From a virus: a stretch of 26,313 nucleotides of DNA. The DNA lies in the IMG/VR virus record IMGVR_UViG_3300001097_000028, positions 1-26,313 of that record. One strand, 5' to 3'. A model generated the notes under the pieces. It made no database searches and was not told the origin of the DNA. It saw only the letters and a program-made list of their open reading frames with translations. A program made the translations under genes and the position numbers. How positions within the stretch are numbered: the first letter of the stretch is position 1; the number at the start of each line of letters is the position of its first letter. Below are positions 13,391-21,090 of the stretch, in pieces.

Positions 13391-14262
13391 CCCCCACCCC
13401 CGACCAACTCGCAGCCGCGTCGTCCCGTGTGGTTCTGCTCACCCTGTTCTGGGGCGGGCAAGTCGCGCGCTACGCCCGCTACGAAAACCCAATCGTAGCC
13501 AATGGCAACACGTTCGCCCCGCTCCCGGACCTTGAGTCCGCGTCGCTCAGGCGTACCGGCGGTAGTGAGCCCGAATCGCTCAACCTGACCACGCACACGC
13601 TGCTTCCGCCGTTCAGCACGATCACGTCGCAGCCCGAGCACGCGCCGGTTGAGGTCGTGGTGGGCATTACCGACCCGAACGACCCGACGAGCAGCTACCG
13701 CGAGATCTTCATGGGTTTCTACGCGAAGGCCATGCCGGATCAGGACCGGGAGGGCATTTACGTTTTTACGTTCGGCGGGATCAAGTCGAAAATGGACCGG
13801 CGCATCGGCGTGATTGCCGACGAATACTGCCAAGCGACGCTCGGCGACAAGCGGTGCAAGGTTGATTTCTCGGCGTTCGAGCTATCCGGCGAGTTGACCG
13901 ACATCGGGACCGACGGCGTGCCGAACAAGATCACGGTGGCTCTGGGCGCGGGCGTTGACCTGCGTTCGGGCCGGTGGCGAACCGGGGCGATCGTCCGCAA
14001 CGGATTAGCACTGACCATCCGCACCGCCGAGGAGGGGAACAAGTTCACGCTGGACGTACCGCCGCCGGGCGAATGGCTGAATCAAACGGTCGAGGTCAAG
14101 CCGGGGTGCGATGGTCTGCTCAAGACGTGCAAGACGATCTGGCAAAACGAATCGGAGTTTTCGGGTTACGGCCTGGATATGGTCGCGGCGGATTCACTGA
14201 CCGAAATCGGGCGGGGCAACGTGGTCGCGCCCGGATCGCAGCAATTCGCACTTTCAGGATAA
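13387..14262 (+). CDS. tail hub protein, DUF2163 / BR0599 type, probable Fe-S binding
   Basis: A 291-aa protein matching the DUF2163/Phage_BR0599 pattern: N-terminal beta domain with VVLLTLFWGGQVARYARYE and SLNLTTHTLLP, central EIFMGFYAKAM..YVFTFGG, then the diagnostic C-terminal cysteines, EYCQATLGDKRCKVD (Cys148, Cys157) and VKPGCDGLLKTCKTIWQNE (Cys241, Cys248), ending in a FSGYG segment. This is the pattern of lambda gpL and GTA hub proteins, where four cysteines hold an iron-sulfur cluster at the tail tip. All four are present. The ATG at 13387 overlaps the previous stop as ATGA. The following NlpC/P60 and J-like genes complete the GTA-type order. Confidence 0.8.
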   Translation: MTPTPDQLAAASSRVVLLTLFWGGQVARYARYENPIVANGNTFAPLPDLESASLRRTGGSEPESLNLTTHTLLPPFSTITSQPEHAPVEVVVGITDPNDPTSSYREIFMGFYAKAMPDQDREGIYVFTFGGIKSKMDRRIGVIADEYCQATLGDKRCKVDFSAFELSGELTDIGTDGVPNKITVALGAGVDLRSGRWRTGAIVRNGLALTIRTAEEGNKFTLDVPPPGEWLNQTVEVKPGCDGLLKTCKTIWQNESEFSGYGLDMVAADSLTEIGRGNVVAPGSQQFALSG

Positions 14263-14265
14263 CCC

Positions 14266-14841
14266 ATGAGTTGTTTCGGATGCGGCGGCGAAACGTTGCA
14301 AGACATCATGGCCGAAATGGGGCAGCCGATGAAGCCGGGGCAACGGCCGTCGGGCGTGTTTCTGTGGCGCTCCATCGACCCCGGCATTGAATCGCGTATT
14401 GCGGCAACGCTGCGGATGATGAAAGGCACGCCGTATCGCTCAAACGGGCGGGTCATCGGCGAGGGCCTGGATTGCCGTACGTCGGTCGTGGCGTTTTTCG
14501 ACACGATGTACCGCCGCGAACGCAGCGAGTTAGTCGCGGTGCCGCAAGACGCCGGCTATCACGGCAGCGAATTATCCAAGCGGGCTATGAAACAAATGAT
14601 CCGATTAAGTGATTCACGCGAGGTCGGATCGGAGGGCTATATCGAACCGGGGGATATCGTCTGCACCCGCGGCAACGCGGAGGATGAATCAACCCACGCC
14701 GCCCACGCCATGATCGCGGGCATCGAAGCCAATACCGTATGGCACGCTTCGATGGACGGTACGGCGTTTTCTAGGTCCAGCCTTGCCGTGGGCGGGCGTG
14801 TCGTGGCCGTGTACCGCCCGGAGAAACAATCATGGCATTGA
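14266..14841 (+). CDS. NlpC/P60-family tail tip peptidase
   Basis: A 191-aa protein with the NlpC/P60 catalytic layout: a helical N-terminal part (IAATLRMMKGTPYRSNGRV), GEGLDC with catalytic-type Cys70, IEPGDIVCTR (about 126-135, the usual PGDlv motif), and HAAHAMIAG with His147 as likely second residue; WHAS (His160) follows. In tailed phages this enzyme (lambda gpK, GTA g14) sits in the tail tip and is thought to cut peptidoglycan peptides during DNA entry. The N-terminus MSCFGCGG has a Cys-x2-Cys pair of unknown role. The ATG is 3 nt after the hub stop and the end overlaps the J-like gene by 10 nt. Confidence 0.8.
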   Translation: MSCFGCGGETLQDIMAEMGQPMKPGQRPSGVFLWRSIDPGIESRIAATLRMMKGTPYRSNGRVIGEGLDCRTSVVAFFDTMYRRERSELVAVPQDAGYHGSELSKRAMKQMIRLSDSREVGSEGYIEPGDIVCTRGNAEDESTHAAHAMIAGIEANTVWHASMDGTAFSRSSLAVGGRVVAVYRPEKQSWH

Positions 14842-17276
14842 TCGGCAAAATACTGTTGGGCCTACTGTGGGTGCTCCTGCTGCCCGTGTGGTGGCGTCTG
14901 TACGTTCCGGTTCAGGTTGAGGGCGTTTCCCCGGCGGTTACCGAGGTTATCTCGCTGGCGATCAGCTTTGCGATTAGCTACGCGGTGGCGTATTTCAACC
15001 GCCCGAAGTTTAAAAACGCCGAGCCGCCGTCGGAGTTTACCAAGCAGCGGCCCGGTAATCGCGGGACCGGTATCCCCGTCGTCATCGGGCGGCGGACCGT
15101 GCTGCCGGTCGATTCGTGGTTCGGCAACCCGAAGGCCAAGGCGCAGACCGAAAGCGTCAAAACTAAAGGATCGAAAAAGAAGAAAGTCATCACGGGCTAT
15201 GAGTTTTTAGAGTCGGGGATGCATACTTTATGCTGCGGCCCGGCCAACGCCCTGCACGCTATCCGGCGGCGAGGGGAAGATTACTGGACCGGCAATCTCA
15301 ACCCGGTTAATCACCCGTCCGGGGCGGCGGTGGCGATCGATGACGGTTCAATCTTCCGCGTCTACTGGGGCGAGTACGATCAGCCAATCGACCCGATCAC
15401 CAGTTTTCTAAGCGTGAAAAGCCGGTTCCCCGGCGTGATGTACGTCGTCTGGGATCGGCTGAGCAAGGGGAACTCGGAAGTTTGGCCCCAGCTCGAATAC
15501 GAAATCACCGGGCAGTCATGCGAAACTAACGCGCTCGGATCGTCGTCGATGATTGCCGAGGGAATCAACCCCGCCAACGTGCTGTGGCAGGTGATGACCG
15601 GCGACAACGGATTGGGCGTCAGCTGGGAATTAGACTGGATCGACAAAACTTCACTTGAGGCGATGGCGGCACAATACCAGGTTGAGCAAATCGGCCTGAA
15701 CCTGATTCTTGACGGCGCGGCCGGCCAGGCTTTCGAGGCTGTCGCCCGTGACACCGGAGTTCTATTCCCCGAGTCGCGGCGGCTGGCATTCAGTCTCATG
15801 CGGCAGCCCGGCGGGACGCCTGAAACCATTGACCTTGATCGGCTCAAACAGAACCCGCGAAGCTCCCGATACGGGGCGCAAGGCAGGCCGACCCGCACCA
15901 CTTACAATTTCCCCGACGCGACGCGACGCCACGAATCATCGACGGTTGAGGTATCGGATAACTATCTGGCCGGACGGGACGGGGCATACATCGACGAGCA
16001 GGACACCATCGACACGGCCACTAGCCGGGGCGTTTCGACGAAAGTCGCGGCGATCCGGCACGCTTACCAGCGGCAGATTCAGCAGACTTCCGTTACCGAT
16101 ATCCTGCGTGACGGCGAGAACCTCCAGCCGGGCGACATTAAAATACTGCCCGGACTCGGCGCGGCCCGCGTTACGGAAACCGAGCTTAATTTATTCACCG
16201 GCGAATCTCGCGTGACGTGGGGTGTGGGCATGATGACATCGCTTGTCGTGCCGGGCGATATCGCCGAGGACGGAACCTCGCTCCAACCGCTCCTGCCGGT
16301 CCCTGATCCTCTGGTGATGGTCGCGGATACTTCGGCGTTTTCCGGCGGCCCGTCTATCGTGCTGCTTCGCAACCGGGCGCACGAGCAGATCAGCGCGACA
16401 TCCCTTTACGCCAGTGCGAACGGCGGCGGCTACTCACGAATCCGCGCAACGTTGCCGCAGTACGCGGGCGGTGAAGTGACTTCAGTTTTGCCCCTGTTGC
16501 CGGATCGCTTCGTGGCCGGAACCAGCTACGCCATCGACGACATTGTGATTCCCACGGTTGATTATGGCGGGGGATGGGCGGGCTTTGAATACCGATGCAT
16601 CCGCGAGGGATCTAACGGGGCCGAACCGGACTGGCCGAACAGCGACGGCGGCGAGACACCCGGCGGTGGGCCGTCCAATTCGGCACGTTGGAAGGCTCAA
16701 GTATCGGCCCAGTCATTCACGTTCAACCCGATCACCAGCGACTACCGAGATATTGAAGACTACTCGGCCGACACCGCGCCATGGCGAGATGGCGAACAGA
16801 TTTCGCTTTTGAGTAGCGGCATTCCCATTAAGACCCAGCGGATTGAGGCCAAGGATGAAACGGCGTGGGCGGCATCAACCGCTTACGCGCTAGGCGATTA
16901 CGTCAAGCCGTTGAGCTACTCAACCGGCCTGCGGTACGTCTGCGTCACGGCCGGGACAACCGACGCACTTGAATCCGAAGACTTGCCCACGATGGCCTAT
17001 CGGCAATATGAGGACGGGACGATAGTGTGGGAAGCCCGGTACTTCGCGCAGACCGCCAAAGGGCTGCTGTGGATCACTGACGGAATGACCGTTTCGACGT
17101 ACCCATCGACCGGCGATCACGTTTTGATCGGCCAGAACGCTTTGGCCGAATACATTGAAGATGCTCGGGTGCAGTACGACCTTGAAACCTGCTACAAAAC
17201 CTTGCCGAGCGCCAACGGCCAGACCGTCGAGCTTTCTACCGTCACGCCGCTTTGCCTGACGCCGGTTGCCCCATAA
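14832..17276 (+). CDS. J-like tail tip / central fibre protein (GTA g15-like)
   Basis: An 814-aa protein, last gene of the plus-strand tail operon. Residues about 5-20 and 38-55 are hydrophobic (KILLGLLWVLLLPVWW; VISLAISFAISYAVAYF), as in many J/TipJ-like proteins. GTGIPVVIGRRTVLPVDSWFG (about 75-97) is the typical opening of the hub domain; SSSMIAEGINPANVLWQVMT, and later DATRRHESSTVEV, TSVTDILRDGENLQPGDI and RVTETELNLFTGE, match the central J-family blocks. Residues about 558-600 and 676-735 are two similar W/Y-rich modules (TSYAIDDIVIP; STAYALGDYVKP) resembling small carbohydrate-binding modules. The protein should sit at the tail end and contact the receptor. ATG 14832 has GGAG just upstream inside the peptidase gene. 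Confidence 0.75.
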   Translation: MALIGKILLGLLWVLLLPVWWRLYVPVQVEGVSPAVTEVISLAISFAISYAVAYFNRPKFKNAEPPSEFTKQRPGNRGTGIPVVIGRRTVLPVDSWFGNPKAKAQTESVKTKGSKKKKVITGYEFLESGMHTLCCGPANALHAIRRRGEDYWTGNLNPVNHPSGAAVAIDDGSIFRVYWGEYDQPIDPITSFLSVKSRFPGVMYVVWDRLSKGNSEVWPQLEYEITGQSCETNALGSSSMIAEGINPANVLWQVMTGDNGLGVSWELDWIDKTSLEAMAAQYQVEQIGLNLILDGAAGQAFEAVARDTGVLFPESRRLAFSLMRQPGGTPETIDLDRLKQNPRSSRYGAQGRPTRTTYNFPDATRRHESSTVEVSDNYLAGRDGAYIDEQDTIDTATSRGVSTKVAAIRHAYQRQIQQTSVTDILRDGENLQPGDIKILPGLGAARVTETELNLFTGESRVTWGVGMMTSLVVPGDIAEDGTSLQPLLPVPDPLVMVADTSAFSGGPSIVLLRNRAHEQISATSLYASANGGGYSRIRATLPQYAGGEVTSVLPLLPDRFVAGTSYAIDDIVIPTVDYGGGWAGFEYRCIREGSNGAEPDWPNSDGGETPGGGPSNSARWKAQVSAQSFTFNPITSDYRDIEDYSADTAPWRDGEQISLLSSGIPIKTQRIEAKDETAWAASTAYALGDYVKPLSYSTGLRYVCVTAGTTDALESEDLPTMAYRQYEDGTIVWEARYFAQTAKGLLWITDGMTVSTYPSTGDHVLIGQNALAEYIEDARVQYDLETCYKTLPSANGQTVELSTVTPLCLTPVAP

Positions 17277-17308
17277 AAAACCCCCGCAACCCAGACGGGC
17301 AACGGGGG
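17275..17308 (-). terminator. rho-independent terminator of the minus-strand operon
   Basis: On the minus strand the stem is CCCCCG (17308-17303) / CGGGGG (17286-17281), with an inner CCC/GGG stem, followed by six T (17280-17275). It lies 29 nt after the stop of the 786-aa gene. A second 6-bp hairpin, CGACCC 17317-17322 / GGGTCG 17329-17334, stands between that stop and the terminator. On the plus strand there is no T run, so it may not end the tail operon. Confidence 0.75.
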
Positions 17309-17337
17309 CATGTGGCCGACCCGGTAAGGGGTCGTGG

Positions 17338-19698
17338 TTATGGCTGGTAGCTGTTGATGATGGTGATTGCCCCGCGGATCAAGGTTGTCGTTGCGCCGCT
17401 GCGGTTTAGCTGGATATCAAAGTTGCCGATGATCGTTTCGAGGTAGCTGCCCTTCGGATCGCCGACGGTTTTTGTCTGCTCCGCCGTTAGCGGCATACTA
17501 ATCAACTGCGCCGGAGTGCCTTCGTCGGTAAACGTACATTCGATGTCTTCTTCGGCGTTCCGCCCGTGTCTATCCGCCAGCGTTGCCTTGAGCACGTCGC
17601 CCGCCTGGAGCGTGAACTGATCCGGCGATAGTGCGAAGTCGATGGTGCCTCGGTCGTTGCTGCCGGTGTAGCTGTCGCCATAGATCGCGGTGATGCTGCC
17701 GGTGGTGGGGTCGTGGATGACATTCAAAACGATGCTCCCGGGCGCGATGACCTTGGTGTAAATGGTGGTGAGTTTTTCGTCCTGCTCGGACGTGAGTCCC
17801 CCGCTTGATCCTCCCCCACCACTCACCTCGTCCAGATTCGTCGCGATGTCGCCTTCGCCCGCGATACGGCGAGCGTCGCTCGGCTTGATGGCGTCGAGCA
17901 GGTCGTCGATCGCCTCGGCCCGCTGCGCCACGGTCAGGGATACGGGGGTGCCGAGACGGATGTCGATGTCGTCGGCGACGGCCTGGGTCAGTTTGATCGG
18001 GCCGCCGATGCGCTCGAGGTCCGCGCGGATCAGGGCGACCAGCGCAGGCTCCGCGATATCGGCGGCTTCGATCGCCGACACGATCGCGTCGATGACCTGC
18101 TGGCCGTCGCCCTCGTTAAGAATACCCGCCTGGATGTCGGAGACCGTCGGAATGTTGCTCACGTCGGCGGGGCTGGCGGGCAGGTTGTCGGTCTTGAGTT
18201 TGATCGCGGCGATTTCCGCGTTACTCGGGGCGGTGTAGTTCCCGGACTGCAGCGGCGAGCCTAGGGCGGTTACCGCCGATTGGCTTGCCCGGCTGCTGAC
18301 CAGGACATCGAGGTTGTCCAGCAATACAGCGCGGGCGGCATTGAGCCGCGTAAGCAGCGTCGTGGTGCCGGTCGTGTCGGTCCCGTCGTAGTCGTTGAGC
18401 GCGGTGATCGCGTTGTTGACCGCGGTGAGGCCAGCGGAAGTGGCCAACCCGCTTGTATCGGCCTGGCTGGCCGTGCGGCTGGCGTCGTCGGTGGTGACGT
18501 TGCCGGTGGCGTCTACCGCGAGCTTGTTGGCCGACGAAGCGACGTCGAATAGTGCGCTTTTGATCGCGCCGACAAGCGAAGCCTCATCCACGTTTGTGTT
18601 TCCGATCCGCGCGACAATCGAGGCGATCAGGTCGGTAGCGTCTCCGGCGTCGAGCAGGCGATCGTCGATGACGTCGGCGAGTGTGTTTCGCTCGCCGACG
18701 GTCAGGGTGACGGCTTCGCTATCCAGCGTGGCCTTCACGTCGTCGCCGGTGAATCGGAGTTTGTCCGTGACCACCTGAATCAGCGGCACCGCCTGAAACA
18801 GCAGCCGCATATACGTTTTCGCGCTGCCCGTGATCGCGGTGCCCGCTGAGATTGAGTAGGTCCAGACGCTCTCTGCGATCGTGGAAGCCGTCGGCACGTC
18901 CGACGTAATCACCAGCTCCACCATCCGCGGGTCATTCCCCGCCACCGTGATCCGCACCAGGGCGTTGGATTCTCGCGCCGCGACCGGCAGGCCCACCTCG
19001 TAGTAACCGCCGCCGATTTCGGCGAAACTGCCGTCCGCCCAGGTATCAGCCGTGCCCGCCTGCAGCGTGATCGCGGTCCAGGTGGTATCGCCCACCAGTT
19101 TGTATTCGGCCACGAGTCCGGCGGTGGCGGCCGTGAGTCCGGTAGCGGGGCTGCCCGCGTCGGTGAGGTACACGTCGCGGAGGATCGGGTTGTTGGCCTC
19201 GGCGAGCACGGCGTAGCGGGGCTGGGTTTTGCTGGCTTCGCGACTGGCGTCGTCGGTGGTGACTTCGCCGGTGATCGTCCGGGTGACGCCCGACCAGACG
19301 CCCGTGGCGATCGCGGAGGTGTCGGGCGGCGTGGTCGTATTCGCGTCGTCCGTCCCCCGCATAGTGGCGATCAATCCGATCTTGGCGGCGGTGTCGGCGG
19401 GCAGCTTGCCGCTGATGGTGCCGATGGTGGTGTTGTCGGGTGCCACGGCGTTGCGGCTGGCGACGGTGGCCCCGAAATCCACGTTACCGCCCGTGATGGC
19501 TGTCGCGCCGTCGTACCACTGAACGTACCCCGCGTCGCCGTCGGCCAGCCCTAAGGCCGTCCGGGTCACGCGGTACACCGTCCCGGCCACAAGGGTTGCG
19601 GTCGCGGCAGCGGCGTAGGCGGTCCCGGCGGGGGTGAACGCCCGTGCGGTCATGGCCCCTGCCGGTGCGGTCAGATTGTCGAAGGTGAATACGCTCAT
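17338..19698 (-). CDS. repeat-bearing tail fibre protein
   Basis: A 786-aa protein, last gene of the minus-strand operon. Residues about 1-75 form a beta domain (SVFTFDNLTAPAGAMTARAF, DGDAGYVQWYDGATAITGG). The rest alternates Asp/Ala/Thr-rich segments with two copies of VTTDDASR (about 146-153 and 401-408). Between them are a beta domain (about 165-270, YYEVGLPVAARESNALVRITV) and a helical stalk with EIAAIKLKTDNLPASPADVSN, a motif frequent in phage fibre stalks. After a Gly/Ser linker (about 635-645) comes a last beta domain (about 655-786). No catalytic motif is visible. The modular Ala/Asp/Thr composition and the location support a fibre or shaft role. The ATG at 19698 has a weak ribosome site. 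Confidence 0.6.
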   Translation of the reverse strand: MSVFTFDNLTAPAGAMTARAFTPAGTAYAAAATATLVAGTVYRVTRTALGLADGDAGYVQWYDGATAITGGNVDFGATVASRNAVAPDNTTIGTISGKLPADTAAKIGLIATMRGTDDANTTTPPDTSAIATGVWSGVTRTITGEVTTDDASREASKTQPRYAVLAEANNPILRDVYLTDAGSPATGLTAATAGLVAEYKLVGDTTWTAITLQAGTADTWADGSFAEIGGGYYEVGLPVAARESNALVRITVAGNDPRMVELVITSDVPTASTIAESVWTYSISAGTAITGSAKTYMRLLFQAVPLIQVVTDKLRFTGDDVKATLDSEAVTLTVGERNTLADVIDDRLLDAGDATDLIASIVARIGNTNVDEASLVGAIKSALFDVASSANKLAVDATGNVTTDDASRTASQADTSGLATSAGLTAVNNAITALNDYDGTDTTGTTTLLTRLNAARAVLLDNLDVLVSSRASQSAVTALGSPLQSGNYTAPSNAEIAAIKLKTDNLPASPADVSNIPTVSDIQAGILNEGDGQQVIDAIVSAIEAADIAEPALVALIRADLERIGGPIKLTQAVADDIDIRLGTPVSLTVAQRAEAIDDLLDAIKPSDARRIAGEGDIATNLDEVSGGGGSSGGLTSEQDEKLTTIYTKVIAPGSIVLNVIHDPTTGSITAIYGDSYTGSNDRGTIDFALSPDQFTLQAGDVLKATLADRHGRNAEEDIECTFTDEGTPAQLISMPLTAEQTKTVGDPKGSYLETIIGNFDIQLNRSGATTTLIRGAITIINSYQP
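18479..18498 (-). repeat. 20-bp direct repeat in fibre gene, copy 1
   Basis: CTGGCGTCGTCGGTGGTGAC on the plus strand, identical at 19244-19263. On the coding strand it encodes VTTDDAS(R/-). The exact DNA match over 20 bases shows recent duplication or constraint within the fibre gene. Confidence 0.7.
19244..19263 (-). repeat. 20-bp direct repeat in fibre gene, copy 2
   Basis: Identical to 18479-18498; encodes the first VTTDDAS copy of the 786-aa fibre protein (about residues 146-152). Confidence 0.7.
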
Positions 19699-19710
19699 GG
19701 CTGTTTCGGG

Positions 19711-20022
19711 TTAGCGGCTGCGGCGGGCAAGGGCATACAACGCTTGTTCCGGCGTCAGGCCGGTATCGGTGTCGGTCACTTTTGACGCGGCGGTAATGGT
19801 GCCGACGAACTTGACCACGGTCAGGGCTTCGGCGGGATCAGACCCGGCAAGGTTGCCGGCGAAGTCGTCGGGGGTAATCGGATCGGCACCGTTCGGGGCA
19901 TGGCCGAGGGCCACGTATTCGCCCGCCGGGACCTGAGCGTCGGCCAGCAAATCAAGGGCTTGCTTGGCGGTACTGGCGAGATCGGACAAAAACGCGGTAT
20001 GTGAGGGATTGGATTCGGGCAT
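19711..20022 (-). CDS. small protein between fibre genes
   Basis: A 103-aa acidic protein, not recognised. It has an N-terminal helix (FLSDLASTAKQALDLLADA), a short beta part (PAGEYVALGHAPNG) and a C-terminal helix (TPEQALYALARRSR). It ends 12 nt before the 786-aa fibre start and begins 20 nt after the 252-aa fibre-like gene, so it is co-transcribed with both. A fibre-assembly or fibre-joint role is possible by context only. Confidence 0.6.
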   Translation of the reverse strand: MPESNPSHTAFLSDLASTAKQALDLLADAQVPAGEYVALGHAPNGADPITPDDFAGNLAGSDPAEALTVVKFVGTITAASKVTDTDTGLTPEQALYALARRSR

Positions 20023-20042
20023 AGTGATAGCTTTCGTTGGGG

Positions 20043-20801
20043 TTAGATGGACTCCACGAGTCCGAGACTGTCAAGGGTGGTGAGTAGGTCGGCGGCAGAG
20101 ACGCCCGACGCGGTGACTTGGGGGCGGGCGACGGCCAGTTGGCCGAAGAATCCGAGCTTGGCCTGGGTGCCGTCGGCTCCGACGCGGATACCCTCAAACC
20201 GACCGGCGTGGCTGTAGCCGCTTAGAATCCCGGCGCCCTGGCGGGTCGCATCGGTCGATACGTCCCATTCGGTTTGGATATCGAAAACTGGTCTGCGGCT
20301 CGTGCTGCTGCTCTCGCGACTCCAAAGCGTTTTGCCCGGATTTGACACGCTCGGGGTGCGAAATTCGAAGTCTGAGTACCAGTACGGCAGGCTGGTATCC
20401 ATATCTACAATCCTGGCAACACCAGCAGCCGTGGTCAGTCTGTCGCAGCCCAAGGACAAGACCCCGCCGCCGTACAGCGATAACCCCCGCACGGAAAGAT
20501 GCGAGTAGAGCCACAAATGAGCACCGGCGTCGGGCTTTGCCTCCAGCGGAATCAAACGCCCGTCGCTGACCTCGAAGAACAGGCTTTTGTTGTACGGAAT
20601 CGTTGCACCGTCATTTAGAGCAACGGGCGTCGAAAAACTATGCCCCCCCGTCCAAGCATAATCCGCCGCATCATCCACGCCTATCGCGGAGTGGACGTAC
20701 TTCGACGCCGTCGCATCCCACACGACCGCCATGCCGTCTAAGCGGCCGGTGGTGTCAACGTCCAGCAATTGCGACAAGTTGGTCAGGACTCTAGCGGCCA
20801 T
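20043..20801 (-). CDS. fibre/appendage protein
   Basis: A 252-aa protein. The N-terminal LSQLLDVDTTGRLDGMAVVWDATASKYV is a pattern common at the start of phage fibre proteins (a short attachment piece of the form -LLDV-GL-DG--L-W---). The C-terminal KLGFFGQLAVARPQVTASG followed by LLTTLDSLGLVES is the ending often seen in phage receptor-binding and appendage proteins. The middle is beta-rich (SLFFEVSDGRLIPL, SLYGGGVLSLGC). So this is very likely a complete small fibre or fibre tip. ATG 20801 lies inside the end of the 65-aa gene (11-nt overlap). Confidence 0.65.
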   Translation of the reverse strand: MAARVLTNLSQLLDVDTTGRLDGMAVVWDATASKYVHSAIGVDDAADYAWTGGHSFSTPVALNDGATIPYNKSLFFEVSDGRLIPLEAKPDAGAHLWLYSHLSVRGLSLYGGGVLSLGCDRLTTAAGVARIVDMDTSLPYWYSDFEFRTPSVSNPGKTLWSRESSSTSRRPVFDIQTEWDVSTDATRQGAGILSGYSHAGRFEGIRVGADGTQAKLGFFGQLAVARPQVTASGVSAADLLTTLDSLGLVESI

Positions 20802-20988
20802 CTTTTACCTGCTCCCGTGCGTGAGTTTCGATTGCGGTCAGCACGTCTTCGCGGATCGCGTCGGGTAGGTCGGCGACGGACATCTGCACCTGCACCGGCG
20901 TCGCGTCACGGCCCGCGCCGAGCGAGCAAACGCCTTGCAGGACGACGGTTTTCGTGGAGACGGTGCAGGGGGTGGTTTCTTCGTTCAT
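20791..20988 (-). CDS. small protein of the fibre operon
   Basis: A 65-aa protein, not recognised. It has a beta half (TKTVVLQGVCSLGAGRDATPVQVQMSV) and an amphipathic helix (DLPDAIREDVLTAIETHAREQVKDG). ATG 20988 is preceded by GGTGA with 6-nt spacing. It overlaps the 252-aa fibre gene by 11 nt, so translation of the two is likely coupled. Confidence 0.6.
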   Translation of the reverse strand: MNEETTPCTVSTKTVVLQGVCSLGAGRDATPVQVQMSVADLPDAIREDVLTAIETHAREQVKDGR

Positions 20989-20994
20989 GGTGTT

Positions 20995-21090
20995 TCACCG
21001 TTTCGTAATCAATCGGGACAAAATCGTTAATTCAAATCTCGTTCTAATCGCTGACAATTTGGTATCAGTCCGCTGATAGTTGTTGGTCAT
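20995..21090 (-). CDS. 31-aa ORF filling the fibre-operon gap
   Basis: A short ORF starting at ATG 21090, overlapping the stop of the 830-aa gene as ATGA (21087-21090) and ending 6 nt before the next ATG. The product is basic (MTNNYQRTDTKLSAIRTRFE, then a hydrophobic-basic end ILSRLITKR). The start overlap and exact fit in the gap favour it, but its A+T-richer DNA and lack of recognisable domain mean it could be chance. If not coding, 20989-21086 is the only real gap in this operon. Confidence 0.4.
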   Translation of the reverse strand: MTNNYQRTDTKLSAIRTRFELTILSRLITKR

